This document shows, in pieces, positions 19,109 to 27,889 of a DNA stretch of 64,000 nucleotides. Source of the stretch: Bradyrhizobium sp. WSM1417 (GTDB lineage: Bacteria > Pseudomonadota > Alphaproteobacteria > Rhizobiales > Xanthobacteraceae); NCBI RefSeq assembly GCF_000515415.1, contig NZ_KI911783.1:3090392-3154391 (forward strand), in the 5' to 3' direction. Within the stretch, counting starts at the first letter, position 1. Every line of letters begins with the position of its first letter. The translations under genes were made by a program, and so were the position numbers. A model generated the notes under the pieces. It was not told the origin of the DNA and ran no database searches. It saw nothing but the letters and a program-made list of their open reading frames with translations.

Positions 19109-19564
19109 ATGAGCAAGGAACTGCCAGCTCCAATCCCGCGACTTACCGTCATCACGCTGGGCGTGAACGACATCCGTGCCAGCATTGCCTTTTACGACGC
19201 GCTCGGCTTTTCGCGCCGGCTCAAGGCGACCGGCGAGGCCGTTGCGTTCTATGACACCGGCGGTCCGGTGCTCGCGCTGTTTTCCTGGGATCAGCTCGCG
19301 GTCGACGTCAAATTGCCGGATCATCCGAGGCCATCGACGTTCCGCGGCATGACGCTCGCCTGGAACTGCCGCGCGCGTGAGGAGGTGGATGCGGTGCTGG
19401 CCTTCGCCGTCGGCAAGGGAGCCGCGCTGCTGAAGGCCGCACACGAGACCGACTATGGCGGTTATTCCGGCTATTTCGCAGATCCTGACGGCCATCCCTG
19501 GGAAGTCGTGGTCGCGCCCGGCATCGACGTCGGCGAGGACCGGCGGGTGCATCTGGCGGAATAG
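19109..19564 (+). CDS. VOC (glyoxalase/dioxygenase) family protein
   Basis: A 151-residue single-domain protein of the vicinal-oxygen-chelate fold with its two beta-alpha-beta-beta-beta units. RLTVITLGVNDIRASIAFYDALGF starts the first and MTLAWNCRAREEVDAVL starts the second, ending YSGYFADPDGHPWEV. The GYFADPDGHPWE segment is the family signature and supplies a metal-ligand Glu. Substrate unknown; members include glyoxalases and antibiotic-resistance proteins. It lies 24 bases after the radical SAM gene on the same strand and could share its SOS control (inference). Confidence 0.85.
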   Translation: MSKELPAPIPRLTVITLGVNDIRASIAFYDALGFSRRLKATGEAVAFYDTGGPVLALFSWDQLAVDVKLPDHPRPSTFRGMTLAWNCRAREEVDAVLAFAVGKGAALLKAAHETDYGGYSGYFADPDGHPWEVVVAPGIDVGEDRRVHLAE

Positions 19565-19641
19565 GGCGGCTGACTTGAATAACGGGAATTGTCCGAGGTT
19601 CCCGGTTGCGCAGACCATGCCGCTTGCGCACGATCCCGGCC

Positions 19642-20499
19642 ATGATTCGGGATCAATCCGCCAAGAAGCCGGCCAAAGGCGCGTCCAAGAAGGTTGCGCC
19701 TGAGAACAAGAAGGTTGCGCCTGAGAAAGAGAAGGCTGCGCCGAAAAAAATCGCCAAGGCGCTGGCCGGCACGAAGGCAGCCATTATTGTCGCCCCAAGC
19801 TTCCGCCGGGAGCGCGCGTTGATCAAGCGCGGCGTCTGGCCGGTGGCGGGCTGCGATGAGGCCGGCCGCGGGCCGCTGGCCGGTCCGGTGGTGGCGGCGG
19901 CGGTGATTCTCGATCCCGACCGCATCCCGCGCGGCATCGACGATTCCAAGCGCCTGACCGCCGAGGAGCGCGAAAGGCTGTTCGACAAGATCTGCGAGAC
20001 CGCCCAGGTCTCGGTGGCCGTCGCCTCGCGCGCCCGCATCGACCGCGACAACATCCTGCGCGCCTCGCTGTGGGCGCTGAAGCGCGCCGTCGTGGCGTTG
20101 CCCGAGCAGCCCCGGCACGTCTTCGTCGACGGCCGCGACCGGCTCGACACGGCATGCGATTGCGAGGCCGTGATCGGCGGTGACGGCATCGTCCTGTCGA
20201 TCGCAGCGGCCTCGATCGTCGCCAAGGTGACGCGGGACCGCCTGATGTGCGCGCTGGCTCAGGACTGCCCCGGGTACGGTTTCGAGCAGCATAAGGGCTA
20301 CGCCGTGCCCGAGCACCTCGATGCGCTCAACCGCCTCGGCCCCACCGTCCACCACCGCAGCTTCTTCGCCCCCGTCGCCGCCGCACGCGCCAAGCACATG
20401 CCATGGACGGTCGAGCCGGCGCAGGATCTGTTTGCGGTGACCGAGATCGAGCTGCAGGTGGATACGGGCTTGGAAGTCGACGTGTCGGCAAATCTCTAG
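19642..20499 (+). CDS. rnhB: Ribonuclease HII with lysine-rich N-terminal tail
   Basis: A 285-residue enzyme that cuts the RNA strand of RNA-DNA hybrids and starts repair of single ribonucleotides in DNA. The catalytic core begins with [19 protein letters not shown], giving the first Asp and Glu, and includes VFVDGRDRL and [11 protein letters not shown] for the other acidic residues. The first 60 residues are an added tail rich in Lys, Ala and Pro with a near-duplicated KKVAPE unit, not found in E. coli RNase HII. The start at 19642 is the first ATG with the tail in frame; the ribosome site is weak. Confidence 0.93.
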   Translation: MIRDQSAKKPAKGASKKVAPENKKVAPEKEKAAPKKIAKALAGTKAAIIVAPSFRRERALIKRGVWPVAGCDEAGRGPLAGPVVAAAVILDPDRIPRGIDDSKRLTAEERERLFDKICETAQVSVAVASRARIDRDNILRASLWALKRAVVALPEQPRHVFVDGRDRLDTACDCEAVIGGDGIVLSIAAASIVAKVTRDRLMCALAQDCPGYGFEQHKGYAVPEHLDALNRLGPTVHHRSFFAPVAAARAKHMPWTVEPAQDLFAVTEIELQVDTGLEVDVSANL

Positions 20500-20597
20500 A
20501 CGAGACTCGGTTGCCACGACGCGCCGCGCCCTCTATCAAAATAGTCGTGAGCGAATAGGGCCGGCTTCACGGGTTGGCTGCATCTTTCGGACGTTGC

Positions 20598-22106
20598 ATG
20601 CGGTTTACCTCCCTGGTCATCGAGCTCATTCGCGCGCGGCCGCGACTGATCGTCTGGATCGCCGTGCTGCTCCAGGCCGCGATGTGGCTGTTCGTGGCGC
20701 TGGTGTTTTATCGCAGCCCGCCCGGCAGCCTCGCGACTCTGCTGGCCTTCGGCCGCGAATACCAGGTCGGCACTGATTTAGGCCCGCCCTTGCCGGTCTG
20801 GCTCGCCGACATCGCCTATCGCGCTGCCGGCGGCCACGTGTTCGGCGTCTACGTCCTGGCGGAGCTCTGTGGGGTCGCGACCTTCATTGCGCTCTATCAT
20901 CTGTCCCGCGCGGTGGTCGGCGCCCAACAGGCAGTGCTGGCCGTGCTGCTGACCATGACGCTGCTGGCCTTCTCCTCGCCCGTACTCGACTTCGGCCCGC
21001 TGGTGCTGGCGCGGCCGCTCTGGGCGCTGCTGCTGCTGCATTCCTGGCAGATCATCGGCCAGCGCCGCGGCAACGCCTGGTTCGCCTGGTCGATCGAGGC
21101 CGGCCTCTTGCTGCTGACGACCCCGGCTGCGATCTTCCTGCTGCTGCTGATCGTCGTCTTCGCGCTCGCAACCGCGGATGGCCGCCGCACGTTGCGCGCA
21201 TTCGACCCGCTGTTTGCGCTGGTGGTGGTCGCCGTGCTGGCATTGCCCTATGCCGTCTGGCTGATGCGCGCCGAGGTGCTCGTCCTGCCGGCCTTGCCTG
21301 CGGTTAGCGAGCTCAATGCCCGCGCCCTGCACGCGGCTTGGCTGCTCGGGGGTCTTCTGCTCGGCGCGGCGGCGATTCCGGCTCTGACGGTGCTCAACAC
21401 CGGCCTGTTCGTTCCCAAGAGCGAGGAGGCGCCGATCATCTATCGTCCACCGGTCGAGCCGCTCGCGCGCAATTTTGTCTATTTCTTCGCGCTGGCGCCG
21501 GCGCTCGGCGCGGTGCTGATCTCCGGCCTGCTGGGCCTCGACGCCGTCCTCGGCGGCGCCGGTGTCGTGCTGGTCTTGTCGGGGCTTGCCGTGGTCGTGG
21601 GGGCCGGCGACCTCATCGCGATGCGCCGCGCGAGGATGCTGCGGATGGTCTGGGCGGCCGCGGTCATCGCGCCCGCAATCGGCGTCGCGCTCGCCGTCTT
21701 GCTCCTGCCGTGGACCGGTGCCAACGAGATCGCGACCTCGATGCCGGCGCGCGCGATTTCCGACTTCTTCGACGAGAGCTTTGCCCGCCGCACCAATCAT
21801 CGTCTGCGCGCGGTCGCCGGCGAGACCCAGCTTGCGAGCTTGATCACGCTGCATTCCGGCCGTCCCCATCTCTTCATCGATGCCGAGCCCGCGCGGACGC
21901 CCTGGATCAATCAGGCCAAATTCAGCGAGACCGGGGGCGTCGTTGTCTGGCGCGCTTCCGATACCGCCGGCACCCCGCCGCCGGACATTCTCGCGCGCTT
22001 TCCCGGCATCGTCCCGGAAGTCCCGCGCGCCTTCGAATGGCTGGTGACCGGACGCCAGCAACTCCTGCGCATCGGCTGGGCCATCGTGCGGCCGAAGGGG
22101 ACGTAG
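20598..22106 (+). CDS. Integral membrane glycosyltransferase (family 39-like)
   Basis: A 502-residue protein with about ten to eleven transmembrane helices and a C-terminal soluble domain. The N-terminal pattern (a first helix, then YRSPPGSLATLLAFGREYQVGTDLGPPLPVWLADIA) resembles the ArnT/PMT-type lipid-linked sugar transferases, in which acidic residues in the first periplasmic loop are catalytic. The usual DE pair is not obvious here: the loop reads REYQVGTD. It probably transfers sugar from a polyprenyl phosphate to a lipid or polysaccharide. The ATG at 20598 is preferred over TTG 20574. The short gap before it holds no terminator. Confidence 0.75.
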   Translation: MRFTSLVIELIRARPRLIVWIAVLLQAAMWLFVALVFYRSPPGSLATLLAFGREYQVGTDLGPPLPVWLADIAYRAAGGHVFGVYVLAELCGVATFIALYHLSRAVVGAQQAVLAVLLTMTLLAFSSPVLDFGPLVLARPLWALLLLHSWQIIGQRRGNAWFAWSIEAGLLLLTTPAAIFLLLLIVVFALATADGRRTLRAFDPLFALVVVAVLALPYAVWLMRAEVLVLPALPAVSELNARALHAAWLLGGLLLGAAAIPALTVLNTGLFVPKSEEAPIIYRPPVEPLARNFVYFFALAPALGAVLISGLLGLDAVLGGAGVVLVLSGLAVVVGAGDLIAMRRARMLRMVWAAAVIAPAIGVALAVLLLPWTGANEIATSMPARAISDFFDESFARRTNHRLRAVAGETQLASLITLHSGRPHLFIDAEPARTPWINQAKFSETGGVVVWRASDTAGTPPPDILARFPGIVPEVPRAFEWLVTGRQQLLRIGWAIVRPKGT

Positions 22107-22121
22107 TCGCTCGCTCTTTTC

Positions 22122-22212
22122 CGTCGTCATTGCGAGGAGCCCTTGCGACGAAGCAATCCAGAGTCCCTCCGCAGAAAGATTCTGGATTGCTTCGCTGCGC
22201 TCGCAATGACGG
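22122..22212. repeat. Intergenic palindromic repeat, family 4
   Basis: CGTCATTGCGAG and CTCGCAATGACGG are the outer arms, and GAAGCAATCCAGA and TCTGGATTGCTTC are the inner arms. The 91-base hairpin lies between two convergent genes. A partial copy of its right end (CGCTGCGCTCGCAATGACGG) occurs at 31321-31340. Confidence 0.82.
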
Positions 22213-22231
22213 CGAGAGGTCGTACGCCTCC

Positions 22232-23041
22232 TCACGCGCCCGCCAGCACCTTCGCGATCGCGCGCAGATCCTGCCAGGCCAGCCGCTTGTACGACGGCGA
22301 GCGCAACAGATAGGCGGGATGGAAGGTCGGCAGCGCGCGGATGGTGCGCCCGCCCGTCTCGTAGTCGAACCAGCGGCCGCGGGTGCGCATGATGCCTTCG
22401 CGGGTCGACAGCAGCGTCTGAGTCGAGGGATTGCCGAGCGTCACCAGCACATCCGGATTCACCAGCTCGATCTGGCGCTGGATGAAGGGCAGGCAGATTT
22501 GCGTCTCCTGCGGCGTCGGCGTGCGGTTGCCCGGCGGCCGCCAGGGAATCACGTTGGCGATGTAGGCGGTGGTGCGGTTGAGGCCTATGGCTCCTATCAT
22601 CAAATCGAGCAGCTTGCCGCTGCGCCCGACGAAGGGGAGCCCCTCGATGTCCTCGTCGCGGCCCGGTGCCTCGCCGACGAACATGATGCGCGCCTGCGGA
22701 TTACCGTCGGCGAAAACCAACCGTGTCGCCGTGTGCTTCAGCGCGCAGCCGTCAAAGCTCTGCATCAACTCGCGCAGCGCCTCTAAGGTCGGCGCGGTGC
22801 GTGCGGCCTCGCGCGCCGAGGCGATCGCGATGTCGGGCGCGGGCGCGGCCTCGCCGCGGATGACCGCGGGAGCCGCAACCGGCCGTGGGGCCTCGACCGG
22901 AGGTGCGGCGCGCGGGGCCGGAGGCGGGGCATCCAATTCCGCCAGGCGGTCGATCGGTTCCTCCGCGAGCGTGCAATCGACTCCGGCCTCCAGATAGAAG
23001 GCGAGAAGCTCTCGGACCGTGGGTGCGGGTTCTGGGATCAT
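22232..23041 (-). CDS. Uracil-DNA glycosylase, family-4-like, lacking half of the usual Fe-S ligands
   Basis: A 269-residue base-excision-repair enzyme. The first 80 residues are a proline/alanine-rich linker. The core has the water-activating [20 protein letters not shown] at about 122-141, [24 protein letters not shown] and the catalytic-loop motif [10 protein letters not shown] near the C-terminus. Of the four cysteines that hold the 4Fe-4S cluster in family 4, two positions are changed: the usual Cys before RPPGN is Trp, and only one Cys remains of the N-terminal CxxC pair. A UDG class without a cluster has been described in Bradyrhizobium diazoefficiens, as far as I recall; this fits it. 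Confidence 0.85.
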   Translation of the reverse strand: MIPEPAPTVRELLAFYLEAGVDCTLAEEPIDRLAELDAPPPAPRAAPPVEAPRPVAAPAVIRGEAAPAPDIAIASAREAARTAPTLEALRELMQSFDGCALKHTATRLVFADGNPQARIMFVGEAPGRDEDIEGLPFVGRSGKLLDLMIGAIGLNRTTAYIANVIPWRPPGNRTPTPQETQICLPFIQRQIELVNPDVLVTLGNPSTQTLLSTREGIMRTRGRWFDYETGGRTIRALPTFHPAYLLRSPSYKRLAWQDLRAIAKVLAGA

Positions 23042-23176
23042 GGGAAAGTCTGACTATTAGTCCAGTTTGGGGCGCCTTGCACCCCGGCGAAACGCATTTC
23101 CGAGGTTGTCCTACCCGGAAAAATCGGAAACAAGAGGGCGCAATCGACCAAGGACCGTCTCAAGGGCTGAGATCAG

Positions 23177-24838
23177 ATGAGCACCGAAGAACTTCCCCCG
23201 CGCGAATCCATGGAATTCGACGTCGTCATCGTCGGCGCCGGCCCCTCGGGCCTTGCTGCGGCGATCCGGCTGAAGCAGATCAATGCCGATCTCAATATCG
23301 TCGTGGTGGAGAAGGGCTCCGAGGTCGGTGCGCATATTCTCTCCGGCGCCGTGATCGACCCGGCCGGGCTCGACAAGCTGATTCCTGACTGGCGCGAGGA
23401 TTCCGATTGTCCGCTCAAGACGCAGGTCAAGGACGACCGCTTCTTCTGGTTCACCGAGACCAGCGCGATCAAGCTGCCGAACTTCATCATGCCGCCGCTG
23501 ATGGACAACCATCACTGCTATATCGGCTCGCTCGGGAATGTCTGCCGCTGGCTGGCGCGCAAGGCGGAAGCGCTAGGTGTGGAGATCTATCCCGGTTTTG
23601 CCGCGGCCGAAGTGCTCTATGACGACAATGGCGCGGTGCGCGGCATCGCCACCGGCGACATGGGGATCGGCCGGGACGGCAAGCCGAAGGACTCCTTTAC
23701 CCGCGGCATGGAATTGCTCGGCAAGTACACGCTGTTCGCCGAAGGTGCGCGCGGCAGCCTGACCAAGCAGCTGATCTCGAAATACGCGCTCGACACCAAG
23801 AGTGAGCCGCCGAAATTTGGCATCGGGCTGAAGGAAGTCTGGCAGATCGATCCGGCCAAGCATCAGAAGGGCCTCGTGCAGCACGCCGTTGGCTGGCCCT
23901 TGAACAATAACACAGGCGGTGGGCTGTTCTTCTACCATTATGACGAGAACCTGGTGTCGATCGGTTTCGTCGTTCATCTGAACTACAACGACCCCTATTT
24001 GTCGCCATTCGACGAATTCCAGCGCGTCAAGAACCATCCGGCCGTCCGCGCGACGCTTGAAGGCGGTAAGCGGCTGGCTTACGGCGCGCGCGCCATCACC
24101 GAAGGCGGGTACCAGTCGGTGCCGCGGCTGAGCTTCCCGGGCGGTGCGCTAATCGGCTGCGCGGCCGGCTTCGTCAACGTGCCCCGGATCAAGGGCGTGC
24201 ACAATGCCATGGGCACCGGCATGCTTGCGGCAGAACATGTTAACGCGGCTCTCGCTGCGGGCCGCGCTAATGATGAACTGGTCGAATACGAGAACGCTTG
24301 GCGCGATTCCGTCGTCGGTAAGGACCTCTATCCTGTTCGCAACGCCAAGCCGCTGTTGTCGAAGTTCGGTACCTTCATTGGCGCCGGGCTCGGCATCTTC
24401 GACATGTGGTGCAACACGCTGTTCGGCGGCTCGCTGTTTGGCACCCAGTCGCACGCGAAGCCCGATCGCGCGACGCTCGATCCGGCCAAGACCCACGCGC
24501 CGAGGACCTACCCGAAGCCGGACGGCAAGATTTCCTTCGACAAGCTCTCGTCGGTGTTCCTGTCCAATACCAACCATGAGGAAGACCAACCGGTCCATCT
24601 CAAGGTCACGGACATGAACCTCCAGAAAACCTCCGAGCACGACGTGTTTGCAGGTCCTTCGAATCGTTATTGCCCGGCCGGCGTCTATGAGTGGATCGAG
24701 GAAGGTTCGGGCCCGCGCTTTCAGATCAACGCCCAGAACTGCGTCCACTGCAAGACCTGCGACGTGAAGGACCCCAATGGCAACATCACTTGGGTTCCCC
24801 CTGAGGGCGGCGGCGGTCCAAACTACGAGGCGATGTAG
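23177..24838 (+). CDS. Electron transfer flavoprotein-ubiquinone oxidoreductase
   Basis: A 553-residue inner-membrane-associated enzyme that passes electrons from ETF (fatty-acid and amino-acid oxidation) to ubiquinone. The N-terminal FAD motif VIVGAGPSGLAAAIRL starts near residue 16. The C-terminal ferredoxin-like segment binds one 4Fe-4S cluster through CPAGVYEW and NCVHCKTCDVKDP, and the protein ends GGGGPNYEAM as usual for the family. Length is normal. It is transcribed alone; etf genes are not nearby. The minus-strand glycosylase gene is divergent, 135 bases away. Confidence 0.95.
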   Translation: MSTEELPPRESMEFDVVIVGAGPSGLAAAIRLKQINADLNIVVVEKGSEVGAHILSGAVIDPAGLDKLIPDWREDSDCPLKTQVKDDRFFWFTETSAIKLPNFIMPPLMDNHHCYIGSLGNVCRWLARKAEALGVEIYPGFAAAEVLYDDNGAVRGIATGDMGIGRDGKPKDSFTRGMELLGKYTLFAEGARGSLTKQLISKYALDTKSEPPKFGIGLKEVWQIDPAKHQKGLVQHAVGWPLNNNTGGGLFFYHYDENLVSIGFVVHLNYNDPYLSPFDEFQRVKNHPAVRATLEGGKRLAYGARAITEGGYQSVPRLSFPGGALIGCAAGFVNVPRIKGVHNAMGTGMLAAEHVNAALAAGRANDELVEYENAWRDSVVGKDLYPVRNAKPLLSKFGTFIGAGLGIFDMWCNTLFGGSLFGTQSHAKPDRATLDPAKTHAPRTYPKPDGKISFDKLSSVFLSNTNHEEDQPVHLKVTDMNLQKTSEHDVFAGPSNRYCPAGVYEWIEEGSGPRFQINAQNCVHCKTCDVKDPNGNITWVPPEGGGGPNYEAM

Positions 24839-25173
24839 CCGGGGTCAGCGAGCCACGATCCATGTGGCCAAGGCCCAATCTGACCAAAGTCGCGTGATCT
24901 TCGCCCTGTGACGCACGTTCGCGTGAGAACCCGGCCGCGGTCGCGGTCCGTGGTCACGATAAGGCCATACTGGCGGCGTCTTGGGGCGCTCTTGACCGGT
25001 CACTTGGCCGATTTGGGCCGTGCGGAGGGGATCGTCCGGCCCGAATCCTTGCGGTGAAGCGCCAAAAGCGGCATTGTCGGCCCGACGGTTCCGGGTCCCC
25101 ATGCCACCGGCCGCGTTCGCATGCGATACGGCCTTCTTCAGACCCAGGCACTACCAACTCAAGGCGAGCCCTG
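24839..25173. other. Intergenic region, no supported gene
   Basis: 335 bases between two rightward genes. The frame of the TPR gene stays open back to 25054, but that extension is Arg/Pro/Ser-rich without a hydrophobic start and is not supported. I see short inverted repeats (GGCCGCGGTCGCGGTCC) but no clear terminator or operator. Confidence 0.5.
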
Positions 25174-26976
25174 ATGTTTTCAAATCGTTTCAACCGCTGG
25201 ACTGTTGCCGCCATCGCCCTCATGGGCACAGCGATCGCGACGGTCCCCGGCAGGGTCCTGGCGCAGACGCCGGATCATCCGTCCGACACGGCGGCGCAGT
25301 TTCCGACCCGAAACGATCTGAAGGCGCTGACCACTTCCGGCAGCTATCTCGCCGCCCGCCACGCCAGCGTCGAGCGCGATGCGGCCTCCGCCGCCGCGTT
25401 CTATCGCTCGGCCCTGCGCACCGATCCCAAGAACAACGAGCTGCTCGACCGCGCCTTCATCTCCTCGGTTGCCGACGGTGACATCGACGAAGCCGTCAAG
25501 CTCGCCGAGCGCATCCTGACCATCGACAAAACCAACCGCGTTGCGCGCCTCGTCGTCGGCGTGCACGATCTCAAGTTCAAGAAGTACGCGACCGCGCAGA
25601 CCAACATCAACCAGTCGATCCGCGGTCCGATCACCGATCTCGTCGCCACGCTGCTGTCGGGCTGGGCCGCCTATGGTGCGGGCGATGCCAAGGGCGGTGT
25701 CGCCACCATCGACAAGCTGGCCGGTCCGGAATGGTATCCGCTGTTCAAGGATCTCCACGCCGGCATGATCCTCGAGCTCGCGGGCAAGGAGAAAGACGCC
25801 GGCACCCGGTTCGAGCGTGCCTACAAGCTCGACGATTCCATGCTGCGCGTCACCGAGGCCTATGCGCGCTGGCTGTCGCGCAACAAGGACTCCGCCGCCG
25901 CGACCACGGTCTACCAGGCTTTCGACAAGAAGCTCGCCCGCCATCCGCTGATCGTGGAGGGGTTGCGCGACACCAAGGCAGGCAAGAAGATGCCGCCGCT
26001 GGTCGATAGCGCGCAAGCCGGCGCCGCCGAAGCACTCTACGGCATCGGCGCCACACTGACCCGCCGCGGCGGCGAGGATCTGGCGCTGGTCTATCTCCAG
26101 CTCTCGCTCTACCTCCAGCCCACCCATCCCCTGGCGCTGCTTTCGCTTGCCGATCTCTATGAATCGGTGAAGCGGCCGCAGATGGCGATCAAGGTCTATG
26201 AGCGGGTGCCGGCGTCCTCGCCGCTCAAGCGCAATGCCCAGATCCAGCTCGCCATCGATCTGGATTCCGCCGACCGCACCGAGGAGGCGATCAAGATCCT
26301 CAAGGGCGTCACCACTGAGGATCCCAAGGATCTCGAAGCGATCATGGCGCTCGGCAACATCGAGCGCGGCCGCAAGAAGTTTGGCGAATGCGGCGCGACC
26401 TATTCGCAAGGCGTCGACGTGCTGCCGGCCGGCAACGACAAGGCCAACAGCGTCTGGTATTATTATCGCGGCATCTGCGAGGAGCGCTCCAAGCAGTGGG
26501 GTAAGGCCGAAGCCGACATGAAGAAGGCCCTCGAGCTGCAGCCCGACCAGCCGCACGTCCTCAACTATCTCGGCTATTCCTGGATCGACCAGGGCATCAA
26601 TCTCGACGAAGGCATGAAGATGATCAAGCGGGCGGTCGAGCAGCGCCCGGATGACGGCTACATCGTCGACTCCCTTGGCTGGGCCTATTACCGCATTGGC
26701 AATTACGAGGACGCGGTGAAGAACCTCGAGCGCGCCATTGACCTCAAGCCCGAGGATCCCACCATCAACGATCACCTTGGCGACGCCTATTGGCGCGTCG
26801 GCCGCACGCTGGAAGCCAAGTTCCAGTGGGCGCACGCCCGCGATCTCAAGCCCGAAGCGGATGAGCTTCCGAAGATCGAGGCCAAGATTGCCAACGGAAT
26901 GACCGACGACAATTCGAACTCCTCGGCTGCGCAGGCGGAGAAGGAGAAGAAGAAGGACGACGGCAAGGGCGGCTGA
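25174..26976 (+). CDS. Secreted tetratricopeptide-repeat protein
   Basis: A 600-residue protein. A signal peptide spans about residues 1-30 (basic start, WTVAAIALMGTAIA core, cleavage near VLAQ). The rest is a chain of TPR helices; clear units are seen around 90-150 and from about 310 to 570 (for example ALELQPDQPHVLNYLGYSW and AIDLKPEDPTINDHLGDAYW). The tail is a charged KEKKKDDGKGG. Such periplasmic or outer-membrane-facing TPR proteins usually assemble envelope complexes; the partner is unknown. The ATG at 25174 gives the signal peptide directly at the N-terminus. ispE follows 28 bases later, likely in the same operon. Confidence 0.9.
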   Translation: MFSNRFNRWTVAAIALMGTAIATVPGRVLAQTPDHPSDTAAQFPTRNDLKALTTSGSYLAARHASVERDAASAAAFYRSALRTDPKNNELLDRAFISSVADGDIDEAVKLAERILTIDKTNRVARLVVGVHDLKFKKYATAQTNINQSIRGPITDLVATLLSGWAAYGAGDAKGGVATIDKLAGPEWYPLFKDLHAGMILELAGKEKDAGTRFERAYKLDDSMLRVTEAYARWLSRNKDSAAATTVYQAFDKKLARHPLIVEGLRDTKAGKKMPPLVDSAQAGAAEALYGIGATLTRRGGEDLALVYLQLSLYLQPTHPLALLSLADLYESVKRPQMAIKVYERVPASSPLKRNAQIQLAIDLDSADRTEEAIKILKGVTTEDPKDLEAIMALGNIERGRKKFGECGATYSQGVDVLPAGNDKANSVWYYYRGICEERSKQWGKAEADMKKALELQPDQPHVLNYLGYSWIDQGINLDEGMKMIKRAVEQRPDDGYIVDSLGWAYYRIGNYEDAVKNLERAIDLKPEDPTINDHLGDAYWRVGRTLEAKFQWAHARDLKPEADELPKIEAKIANGMTDDNSNSSAAQAEKEKKKDDGKGG

Positions 26977-27004
26977 GCGAGTTGAAGTTGGGGGCGTGTC
27001 GTCA

Positions 27005-27889
27005 ATGCCGGCGTTGATTGAAGAAGGGCGCGCGAAGGTCAATCTGAGCCTTCGCGTGGTCGGCCGTCGTGCCGACGGCTATCATGATCTCGAAAGCGTG
27101 GTCGCCTTTGCCGACTGCGCCGACCGGCTCACGCTGGAGCCCGGCGGCGAGCTGAAGCTCACCACGACGGGGCCGCTCGCGGCGGCCTGCGGCGATATGG
27201 CCGACAACCTCGTGTTCAAGGCGGCCAAGCTCCTGGCCGAAGCCGTCCCGAACCTGAAGCTGGGCGCCTTCGCGCTCGACAAGGTGCTCCCGGTCGCCGC
27301 CGGCATCGGCGGCGGCTCGGCCGACGCCGCGGCGGCGCTGCGGTTGCTGGCGCGTCTCAACGATCTGTCGCTCGACGACGCCCGCCTCCAGAAGGTTGCG
27401 CTTGCGACCGGTGCCGACGTGCCGGTGTGTCTGTTCTCGCGCGCCTGTGACATGACCGGTGTCGGCGAACAGCTGCTGCCGCTCGCGTTGCCGAGTATGC
27501 CCTGCGTGATGGTCAATCCGCGCGTGCCGGTCGCGACCAAGGATGTGTTCCAGGCGCTGGGCCTGCGCAACGGCGAACTCCTGGTCGGCGCCACCTCCGT
27601 CTTCGACGGTCCGGCCTGGCCGGGCGAGGGCGCCTCCATTGCCGATTGGGTCGACACCCTCGAGACCGTCGCCAACGATCTCGAAGCCCCCGCGATGCGC
27701 ATCGAGCCTGTCATCGGCAACGTGCTGGAAGCCTTGCGTGGCTCCGCTGGAGTCAAGCTCGCCCGCATGTCCGGCTCGGGTGCGACGTGTTTTGCGATCT
27801 ATGGCGCATCTGCCGAGGCGCATGCCGCCGCCGAGAAGGTCCGCAGGGATCATTCCGGCTGGTGGGTGCACGCGGGGACGCTGAGCTAG
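27005..27889 (+). CDS. ispE: 4-(cytidine 5'-diphospho)-2-C-methyl-D-erythritol kinase
   Basis: A 294-residue GHMP kinase of the non-mevalonate isoprenoid pathway; it phosphorylates CDP-methylerythritol with ATP. Motifs: AKVNLSLRVVGRRADGYHDL at the N-terminus, the ATP-binding PVAAGIGGGSADAAAAL near residues 94-110, and KLARMSGSGATCFAI near the C-terminus. The ATG at 27005 has GGGGG 10 bases upstream; an in-frame GTG at 26996 is too close to it. Its stop overlaps the stop of the convergent hydrolase gene by four bases. A polyprenyl diphosphate synthase for the same pathway lies 4 kb on. Confidence 0.94.
   Translation: MPALIEEGRAKVNLSLRVVGRRADGYHDLESVVAFADCADRLTLEPGGELKLTTTGPLAAACGDMADNLVFKAAKLLAEAVPNLKLGAFALDKVLPVAAGIGGGSADAAAALRLLARLNDLSLDDARLQKVALATGADVPVCLFSRACDMTGVGEQLLPLALPSMPCVMVNPRVPVATKDVFQALGLRNGELLVGATSVFDGPAWPGEGASIADWVDTLETVANDLEAPAMRIEPVIGNVLEALRGSAGVKLARMSGSGATCFAIYGASAEAHAAAEKVRRDHSGWWVHAGTLS

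Noticed and set aside
17777..19618. A 613-codon leftward open frame opposite the radical SAM and VOC genes
   Set aside because: It is a G+C-rich shadow frame; both rightward genes have clear motifs and the antisense product has none.
25054..25173. Upstream extension of the TPR gene
   Set aside because: Adds 40 Arg/Pro-rich residues before a clear signal peptide, which must be at the N-terminus to work.
25180..27042. A 620-codon leftward open frame opposite the TPR gene
   Set aside because: Antisense of a high-G+C repeat protein; no domain, no start signal, and the TPR units with signal peptide explain the region.
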